Below, piece after piece: positions 55,866 through 64,000 of a DNA stretch of 64,000 nt. This DNA is from Spongilla lacustris. Its lineage: Eukaryota > Porifera > Demospongiae > Spongillida > Spongillidae. The notes under the pieces were generated by a model. It had not been told where the DNA came from and made no database searches. It saw only the letters and a program-made list of their open reading frames with translations. Location: assembly GCA_949361645.1 (NCBI GenBank), contig OX442426.1, positions 5,898,278-5,962,277 of the forward strand. The letters run 5' to 3'. Both the position numbers and the translations under genes were made by a program. Position 1 is the first letter of the stretch, and each line of letters begins with the position of its first letter.

Positions 55866-56322
55866 CCTCCACAAGGCTATCTCACAAGGCTACTTCCCTC
55901 CACCTTCACAAAACAACCTCCCTCCACCTTCACAAAACCACCTTCACAAGGCTACCTCCCTCCACCTTCAGAAGGCTACCTTCCTCCACCCTCACAAGGC
56001 TACCTCCCTCCACCCTCACAAGGCTACCTCCCTCCACCCTCACAAGGCTACCTCCCTCCACCTTCACAAGGCTACCTCCCTCCACCCTCACAAGGCTACC
56101 TCCCTCCACCCTCACAAGGCTACCTCCCTCCACCTTCACAAGGCTACCTCCCTCCACCCTCACAAGGCTACCTCCCTCCACCCTCACAAGGCTACCTCCC
56201 TCCACCTTCACAAGGCTACCTCCTTCCACCCTCACAAGGCTACCTTCCTCCACCCTCACAAGGCTACCTCCCTCCACCTACATACATGTGGCTACCTCCC
56301 TCCATCTTCACAAGGCTGTCAC
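55866..56322. repeat. 24-bp minisatellite, about 18-19 copies (right arm)
   Basis: Unit TCACAAGGCTACCTCCCTCC plus ACCC/ACCT, the inverted form of the 49.15-49.37 kb array and about twice as long. Open in several frames because 24 is a multiple of three; not a credible protein. Confidence 0.92.
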
Positions 56323-57407
56323 CTTTTCCACCTTCTCACATGTGGATATAGTAAAAAAGTGGGTTGCATTTCCCAATAAATTTAAATTGCTGCATGTATT
56401 CCTCACGTGATTTATCCTTATAAGGTTCGTCTCTGTGGAACGGGTTTTTTTGCTGTATTGGTAGTTTTCATTCTGCAGAGATGAAAAAATATATAGACAC
56501 GCGCAGATACATAAGTACAATTTGCAAAAAAAAAAAAATAGGAACGAAACCTACAAAAAAAATATGGCGTCAGGTTTGCATGCCCATCTTTACAAATGAA
56601 GGTAGAACAGGTGCAAAAGAGTGGCTTTGCTATAGGAATCATATCCACGAACTCCTTTTGTGGTAGAATTAGCGATATAGGTGAGTAAGCCGGAATCGAA
56701 TCGTTTAAAACCAACGCAACCAAAACAAGCCGTTCTAGAATCCATGTACATGTACATATAGGTAGCTAAAACACTCCGAACATGCATGATCGCGCCTTAC
56801 AGGGCTTAAAACGAATGTCAGAGCAGCCGAATAGGCCTATTACCAATAAAAGTACAATCGCATCTATACCGGTATATAGCCACCCATGCACACGCACAAC
56901 AGTCGACACATGTGTAACAAGCTGTCAAGTATCGAACCATCGTTGCAAGGATTCATACCGTGGTCGGTGATTTGTGTCTTCTTGTTTGAAAACCTTCATC
57001 GCGGCAGGGCACACACGCGGCATTTGTCAATTTATTATAGAATATTGGCATCTACAAAGACATATGAACCTTAATGATAAAAGTCATCAGGGAAGCGAGG
57101 GTAAAAGGGTCATGAACATCATAATATGTCACACTCCGGCCCTAATGGTTGTACTAACAGCAGTTCGTCTTTCCTTTTTGATATCTAATTTGGACTTTCG
57201 TCAGGAAGCATAAATGTCTTGAAAAACCCTCATTTTAAAAATCAAAATCCATACATGTCTATGGAAATGCTGAAATTCTGCTGAGGAAGCGTCAAGAAGA
57301 GGGCTAATTTTTTTGTTTAACGATAGAGGCATACCTTATGACCCTCTGCATCATAAAGTTCTTTTTCCTTGTCATGGGCATCTTTTCCTGAGTGACAGTG
57401 ATAGAAA

Positions 57408-58037
57408 ATGAAAGTCCAATTGGCCGCGGCTTGTTTTCTTGCTCTCGTCATTGTACAAGTTGGTGCTACCACTTCTCCTCTGGAGGATATGAAATATAAT
57501 TTCCTAGCATTGAGTGCTTTAGCCTCCTCAGTAAGTGTATATAAGTCGTGGCTTCTAGTTGCATTCCATCACCTGCATTATATCCTTGTAAAGTATGATC
57601 TAAACGACGCTACAAAATTTCAAGCCATGTGCACAGTTCTTAGACGTGTAAGAAGCAATCAGTGCAACGAAACGGAAAGCCTCGTTCGAATTAGAAATAT
57701 AACGTGCTCGTATGTGTCGGCTATGCCAGTAAGTGGAACTAATGAGATCGTGCGAATACATACATGAATCGGCATGTAAATTATTCTGCATGTCAAAATG
57801 TCACCTTTTTCATCATAGGGCATCAACCCAAACTACACATGTGAGCAAATGGTGGACGTGATATGCGTCCTTGAGGAAATCAGACTCTTGCAGATAGCTA
57901 ATAAACTGTCATGGGTTATCAATGGCGTTCAAACTCCTTCTTCCTTCACGCAAAGCGACACTTGCAAATGGATTAAGAATGTTTTCATCCTCCAAGAGTT
58001 AGATGTACAGCAGTTACAGTTACCTCAGAATTGTTAA
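57408..58037 (+). CDS. Secreted 7-Cys protein, subfamily A copy 5 (open frame, promoter replaced; 179 aa)
   Basis: Exon 1 is 57408-57728 (321 nt), donor GTAAGT after SAMP. Exon 2 is 57819-58037 (219 nt). The intron is 90 bp, phase 0. Signal peptide and seven cysteines intact; exon 2 protein identical to A4. Exon 1 differs from A4 at several sites (KYNFLA, YKSWLLV, LRRV, ESLVRI). All sequence upstream of about 57394 is the right arm of the inverted-repeat structure. The TATA box and 5' leader found 85 bp upstream of A2, A3, A4 and A6 are absent. The frame is complete, but expression would need a promoter from the inserted DNA. Confidence 0.78.
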
Positions 58038-60224
58038 CTTTTCATTTGCTGCGTGTTCGAGTCTAATGTAAAACAAATAACATGCACTTGTCACTCATTA
58101 CTATAATTTGAAAGCATACTTATATTGCATAGTAGGAATGGAATGCGTATACGGATGGAACGCGTGTCTACATCCAGTGGGACCGGATCATTAGCGTTGA
58201 TAATCAATGAACAAAAGCTAGCTACTGGACGGAACGATTGTGAAGCTTCTCCCGAATGTTATGGTGGGGTGGATGAGGGGAAAAGTTCTCAAAATGATCC
58301 GCTAATTTATTAGAGGAATACATTTTCAAATGCCATGCAGCTTAGCTCTATACTTATGGCAATGCACTAAAAGTAACTGCCGGAGAGCCCTGGGAGGTAT
58401 CTAGCGTATGCATGTCGAAGTGATTTATTTTCACGGTTAAGCTCCTGAACAGTTCAGTGCATTGGCTAGTTGAATAAATGCTTTTAATCCTCGGTTAATA
58501 ATTTGTAAAATCCGTTGGTGTGTCGTATATTGTGAATTAAGCTCTTCATCATGATATATTCATACGTTGCTTAATAACTCCTAAAAAAAACGAATCTAAC
58601 CGGCAGTATTTCTTGTGTGGAATGTACACCGCATGTCAGGTTTAGAAATCACTTCCAATATATGAGTTCGATGAGGATCGTTGCGCATTGATCTGGATTG
58701 AGTGAATCTGATTGCGGACTTCGTGCACGCGAGCTTCTTCATTCGCATATTACGGCCAGTTCACCAGCCATCTTTCATGCGGTATGCAATTATAAGGTTT
58801 GTAAATTGAGTTTTTTTTTTGTTTTTTTGTACATGTGTATTGTTTATTAGAAGTGATTTATCTTCAGCTACATGCAATGTTTTAAGTGGACCTGGACAAA
58901 TTATTCAGCCGCACGCCAAATTGAGTCATCGTTGCATGGGTAAAACATTTGCATGTAAAATCCAAAATAAATATTTATTATTATGGACAATTAACTCTTC
59001 TTCTGAATGCTATATTATAAACACTGGGCAATAATGGTAACCATAAGACAAAAAATGATTCCTGTTTGGAATGTGATGTGCCCTTTTCAGAAATCACGTG
59101 CTTTAAAAGCGTATAGGAAGTGGATTCGGATGCCTTGGTAAATCATCACAGGATGGTGGCCGGACAAATCTTTTTTTCCGCTCCGGTTACATTAGTATGT
59201 CGTGGGGTTGGAACCCAAATCTTTCACTTCCTTACTGCATGCAATACCTATAAGGACTCCAAATCGTAATTTGATGTTTAAAACACTTTTTTCCCCCACT
59301 ATATGCAGCGTATGATGCATATCCATATGCACAAGATAACTTAGGGAGGATTGCATTATTGATGCTAACGTCAATTGGGAGAAAGGTTAGCCATGCTGAG
59401 GTGAGTTTTTCTGATATAGCTTTTTACCGTTTGTATTAAACCTAAAGGACTGATTTGTGCTTCGATTAACCACGCGAATCCTCGTAATAACGGAAGTGGC
59501 GGTAAGCTGTATAGTATAATAAGCGCTTGACTACTCGTGCATTAAATGTAATCACATACTACGTATACGCTTCCAAGAAGTTACCATTCCACTGGTGCAT
59601 GGTTATGACTATACAGGGTATTCAACGATCAAGCATTATTCTTTTAACGTGGGCTGGATGAGGAGCCGAAAACTATAGGTCTCCAATGGCAACACCAAGT
59701 AGGCCTATTGTAATGCTTGGCTTGCCCTAAGCTTTCATCCCAGAAGGGATTATAATAAATAATATATCTAGAAACTAGCTCATGCAACCTCATGCTATCC
59801 ATATGTATGCCACTTGCCGTTGTGTACGTCACTTTTACAACAATGTGTAATAATGTATATGCATTGTTTTGAGAATATTACAATTGCACATGATTGCAGC
59901 ACGTGTGCAAGAACCATATCCCGGACGATTTACCATGGCATCCGAATCCACTTCCTACGATTTTAAGATTGGTTTCTGAAACGGTGTAAATTCCAGACGT
60001 GACTCATTTTCGTCTCGTGGTTACAATTAATGCCCACACAGATGCTCATTAGGTATTCCTGACGTGTAATTGCAAACGTCCGTCAACTACCCGCGCGCTC
60101 TCCTCCATTCAAATGCATGAAACATTTCACGCTTTTGACTCTTATTAATAAAGTCAGGTGCAGCTTGACTTCCCCATGCAATAATATGTTCAAGAGTTTA
60201 TGCATTTCCATATATGTATTGGTT
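58038..60224. repeat. Downstream module (long form) after A5, then distal upstream module
   Basis: Exon-like segment at 59309-59385. Near 59.65-59.76 kb it joins a stub of the reverse-transcriptase relic (GGTCTCCAATGGCAACACCA) and then the distal module (59.76-60.22 kb). Confidence 0.65.
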
Positions 60225-61258
60225 TACATATGGATAATACCATGCATGCATTTACAATAATATGTTTTTATAAAGTCGCGCAAATCAACCGTTTTTACCT
60301 TTATGTTACACAAAGTCATTTGACCATATCAATCATAGTAAGACCATCTGTACACGAATTTAAAACTGCATGGGCTTGACCCACTGTACATGTTGTATGG
60401 AGCCAAATTAGTGGCGTATATGTATGACACTTTCAGAGTAACATTATACTACGCTTCCCGTTTTAGTACTAGGCAGTACATTAGTGCAATTACATATGTC
60501 ATTACTTGCCTTTTTGCATACTATGCATAAGCACATAAATTATCATCATTATCATTATCGATATACTGGTTTATAATATACCCCTAGTACTATATAACGA
60601 GGCATACTACGAAATTTATCCACTGGTTTTTGTGAGGAGACTGTATTATATATGAATGTCACCAGAGACGTTTTTTACATCCCATGTGCGTGAGCGATAT
60701 CCCGAAAGCTTTATATTCATCCACTTCCTACACGGCGATTGCATGCCCGTGCATGCATGAACACTCCAAGCCACAATCGTTTTTCTCCTGGCTACTGTAA
60801 TGCACCCAAATACATTTACAGTATCTGTTAAATGCAATTACATGAATGAATATTGCATGCAGCAGAACTGACATGTAATTCACCTGATCTCTTATGTATA
60901 CATTATGCATGTATATGGACCATAATAATAGCATGCACTAAATGGGTTATAACCTCACAGTTCAAGGTCATCTTGTAGAGCTCGTCAAGTTACAAGTACC
61001 CTAGGTGTTATTAAAAATAAAAAAAGTACATAAAATGTGCATATGCCACTATACTATTTTACTGATACATACATTCTAGCTCGCCTACTGATTGCATACA
61101 TGGAACGAGCACGCTTGGCTGATTAGTAAATCACATCCCTCATTAAGCAAGTCATTACACAGATGGTATAAAATCGCTCTGTTCGCCTGCTGATATCCAC
61201 AATCAAACAGCTGGGAGACTCTAGAAACTGAGGTGATAAGAAGCGCAATCTATACAAA
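60225..61258. repeat. Promoter-side module of A6
   Basis: Parallels the A2, A3 and A4 promoter-side modules with small deletions. TATAAAA at 61167-61173. Confidence 0.7.
61167..61173 (+). promoter_or_regulatory. TATA box of A6
   Basis: TATAAAA 85 bp before the ATG. Confidence 0.6.
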
Positions 61259-61902
61259 ATGAAAGTCCAATTGGCCGCGGCTTTTTTACTTGCTCTCGTC
61301 ATTGTACAAGTTGGTGCTACCACTTCTCCTCTGGAGGATATGAAATATAATTTCCTAGCATTGAGTGCTTTAGCCTCCTCAGTAAGTGTATATCAGTCGT
61401 GGCTTCTAGTTGCATTCCATCACCTGCATTATATATCCTTGTAAAGTATGATCTAAACGACGCTACCAAATTTCAAGCCATGTGCACAGTTCTTAGACAA
61501 GTGAGAAGCAATCAGTGCAACGAAACCGATAACCTCGATCAAATTAGAAACATCACGTGCTCCTATGTATCGGACATGTCGGTAAGTCGGCTAGTGGAAC
61601 TAATGAGATCGAGCGAATACATTATGCATTCGTGTATCCTGCATGTCAAAATGTCACCTTTTGCATTATAGGGCATCAACCCAAACTACACATGTAAGCA
61701 AATGGTAGACGTGATATGCGTCCTTGAGGAAATCAGAATCTTGGAGATCTTTAGTAATCTGTCATGGGAAATCTCTATCAGTGGTGTTCAAACTCCTTCT
61801 CCCTTCACGCAAAGCGACACTTGCAAATGGATTAAGAATGTATTCGTATTCCAAAGCCAAGAATTACGTGCACGTGGATTACAGTTACCTCAGAGTTGTT
61901 AA
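61259..61902 (+). pseudogene. Subfamily A copy 6 with a 2-nt frameshift in exon 1
   Basis: Promoter, start, signal peptide (MKVQLAAAFLLALVIVQVGA) and splice sites are all present (exon 1 61259-61581, exon 2 61672-61902). An extra AT in the CATTATATATCC stretch near 61430 shifts the frame after about 58 codons; a stop follows two codons later. Downstream of it the original frame is open again through exon 2, which is of the A2/A3 type but ends LPQSC, with Ser replacing the usual Asn before the final Cys. The lesion is otherwise isolated, so this looks recent. Confidence 0.8.
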
Positions 61903-62990
61903 CTTTTCATTAAACTGAAGTCCTTTTTATTTTTTACATGTGTGTTAGGTATTATATTTAGTGATTTATCTTCAGCTACATGTAGTGTTTTATGTGGACC
62001 TGGACAAATAGTTCAGCGTATGCCAAATTGAATCATCCTTAGGTCAAAATTTGCATGTCAAATCCGTCTGAATGTCAAAATTAATATTCATGTGGTCAAT
62101 TAACTCTTCTTCTGAATGCTATATTTTAATAAATAAACATTGGGCAATAATGGTAACCATAAGAGAAAAAAATGATTCCCGTTTGAAATGCGTATAGGAA
62201 GTGGATTCGGATGCCTTGGTAGATCATTATAGGATGGTGGCCGGACAAATCTTTTTTCCGCCCCGGTTACATCAGTATGTCGTGGGGCTGGTACCAAATC
62301 TTTCACTTCCTGACTGCATGCAATACCTATAAGGACTCCAATTGTAATTTGATGTTTCACACTTTTTTTTTCACTATGCAGCGTATACGATGCTTATCCA
62401 TATGTACAAGATAATTTAGGAAGGCCGGATTGCATTGTTGATGGTAACGTCAATTGGGAGAAAGATTAGCCATGCTGAGGTGAGGTTTTCTGATATAACC
62501 CTTTACCGTTTGTATTAAACCCAAAGGGCTGATTCGTACTTCAATTAACCGCTTCTACCCACGCGCACATACGCGTGCATCCCTCATAACTACTTTAGTG
62601 GCGGTAAGCTGTAGTATAATAAGCGCTTGGCTACACATGCATGCATTAATTGTAATCACATCCTACGTATACGCTTCCAAGAAGTTACCATTCCACTGGT
62701 GGTTAACTTATGACTACATACAACATAATTGTTGCCAAATGTTCTAATAACGTGGGCTGAAATGCTTCGCACAGACTGATATATATAAATATTTATAAAT
62801 TTCGATACTTTTATAAATAGATCATAATATTATAATATACACAAACAAATTGCGACCCAAGGTTTTGCATCCAACTTGCCGGTGAACTGAACTTATTTGT
62901 TTAAAAAGAAGTCACCTTCGAGTGCCTATACCATCCCGCAGCTGCATGTGGTTGCAGCATGCAAAACCATATCCCGAACAATTTAACCAC
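61903..62990. repeat. Downstream module (short form) after A6
   Basis: Parallels the module after A3 closely. The exon-like segment at 62382 has indels (GTATACGATG, GGAAGGCCGG) that break its frame. Confidence 0.65.
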
Positions 62991-64000
62991 GAGTCCGTAA
63001 AACTCCGATCCATATCCATCGAACCGCATCGATCTGAACTCAATCCGCCCCGAGAAGATCACGTGCACTGATGAGACTCACTTGCACTCAATCCGGATCC
63101 CATAGATGCACATCGAACCGCGCGTTGAACACATATCGCGACTACTAAATAGTGACTTCTTGGAAACGTATAGAATGTGGATGCATGGGTTGTCAAGCCA
63201 CATTGACTCGTCTCCCAGGTGCAATAAGGGTGGGAGAGGTTTATAAAAAATTAACTGAAAGGTTAATTTCATTCAAAATGGCATATACGCTGCATAGTGG
63301 GAAAAACATAAATAAACATCAAATCACAAGTACTGTTACACGTATTACATGCCATAAGGAAGTCACACTTTACACCATGACAGATAGGATCCATTGATGT
63401 GCGTACTTTGCTTTTGAATGAATAAAAAGATTAGAAATTGCACACTGATCGACACTTTACTTGGTGATACACTGGCCACATTTAAACGAATGTTTCTGCC
63501 ACTGTCACCTCAGAATACCGCTAAACTATCTTCCTCAGAAATTGTACTTAGATGCTGTAATTTTAAAATCATTTGTGAAATATTAATAATGTATCATCTA
63601 CCGCTACATTGCCCTTACTATACCATTCTGCATACAAATTGAACTATTGCGCATTATTTATTACATAAGAGTTTTAGGTACACCTAATGTCAGTTAAATT
63701 TGTATTGTGTCTTGCATCATAAATTAAATCTCACACATATGATCCTCTCCCGGCATCATATGCTTGAATCACAGACTTTTGGGATGGGAATTTCTAATGC
63801 ACTTTTGTGCAGGTCACTTGAGATGTGATCATAAATGTGCAGTGCTCAATTAATTGACACGTATTCAAAACAATTGTGACTCTTACGTGAATATGTCTTA
63901 ACCCTTAAAGAAGGGTTCAGGAGCACTTTCAAGTGCTAATTGTGTGGTGAATTAAACTGCATTATTAAACGCATAAGAGCAGCTATTGCCTGTGCCCTAC
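62990..64000. repeat. Right edge: repeat relics, no gene supported
   Basis: 63.0-63.24 kb matches 32.55-32.83 kb (GGATGCATGGGTTGTCAAGC). 63.42-63.55 kb matches 15.56-15.70 and 36.79-36.91 kb (TTTCTGCCACTGTCACCTCA), so another B-type block may start here. From about 63.6 kb nothing is recognised. Confidence 0.5.

Larger units (their letters stand above)
54548..57393. repeat. Right arm of the 9.3-kb inverted-repeat structure
   Basis: Complement of 48.09-51.49 kb without the palindromic insert, with a longer 24-bp minisatellite and a shorter dinucleotide tract. It ends CCTGAGTGACAGTGAT immediately before AGAAAATG, the A5 start. No supported gene; frames at 55.36-55.67 and 56.4-56.7 kb mirror those of the left arm and have no recognisable domain. 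Confidence 0.8.

Overview
This window looks like nuclear DNA from an early-branching animal, most likely a demosponge. The reasons are: split genes with GT-AG introns, many only 60-80 bp long; an animal-type receptor tyrosine kinase; endoglin/betaglycan-like and Reeler extracellular modules; eukaryotic Merlin and non-LTR elements; and abundant microsatellites and TACATGTA-type palindromes. The species assignment is inference; I could run no search.

Left part (1-13.4 kb). Two divergently transcribed cell-surface genes lie here. On the minus strand (18-1608, running off the left edge) are three phase-compatible exons. They encode a Cys-rich segment followed by a segment resembling the orphan domain of betaglycan/endoglin (TGF-beta co-receptors). 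On the plus strand (5405-13395) I could assemble 14 exons into one 756-codon open frame: signal peptide, Reeler domain, Ser/Thr-rich stalk, one transmembrane helix, juxtamembrane tyrosines and a complete tyrosine kinase. One of its introns holds a 2.4-kb CT/CCCT microsatellite.

Right part (13.4-64 kb). This is a repeat-dense cluster built around a two-exon family of small secreted Cys-containing proteins that I do not recognise. Subfamily A: an A1 relic at 21.4 kb, A2 at 27.4, A3 at 30.7, A4 at 45.8, A5 at 57.4 and A6 at 61.3. Subfamily B: B1 at 17.1 (minus), B2 at 33.5 (plus), B3 at 38.3 (minus), plus several exon-1 relics. A2, A3, A4, A5, B1 and B2 have open frames. A1, A6 and B3 are broken. 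Exon 1 is exactly 321 nt in every full-length copy except A6, whose 2-nt insertion breaks the frame. Introns are phase 0, and seven cysteines line up between A and B.

The cluster grew by several routes. A2/A3 are a 3301-bp tandem duplication. A larger segmental duplication relates about 14.55-24.1 kb to 35.75-48 kb. Each copy of that block is itself a long imperfect palindrome carrying decayed reverse-transcriptase fragments in opposite orientations. In the second copy a 19-bp minisatellite has expanded to about 2.2 kb. Between A4 and A5 sits a roughly 9.3-kb nested inverted-repeat structure (48.09-57.39 kb). It holds an apparently intact, spliced Merlin/IS1595-like transposase gene, and its right arm ends about 15 bp before the A5 start codon, replacing the promoter seen in the other A genes.

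Exon joins were deduced by hand from splice consensus and frame. Boundaries of repeat modules are approximate.
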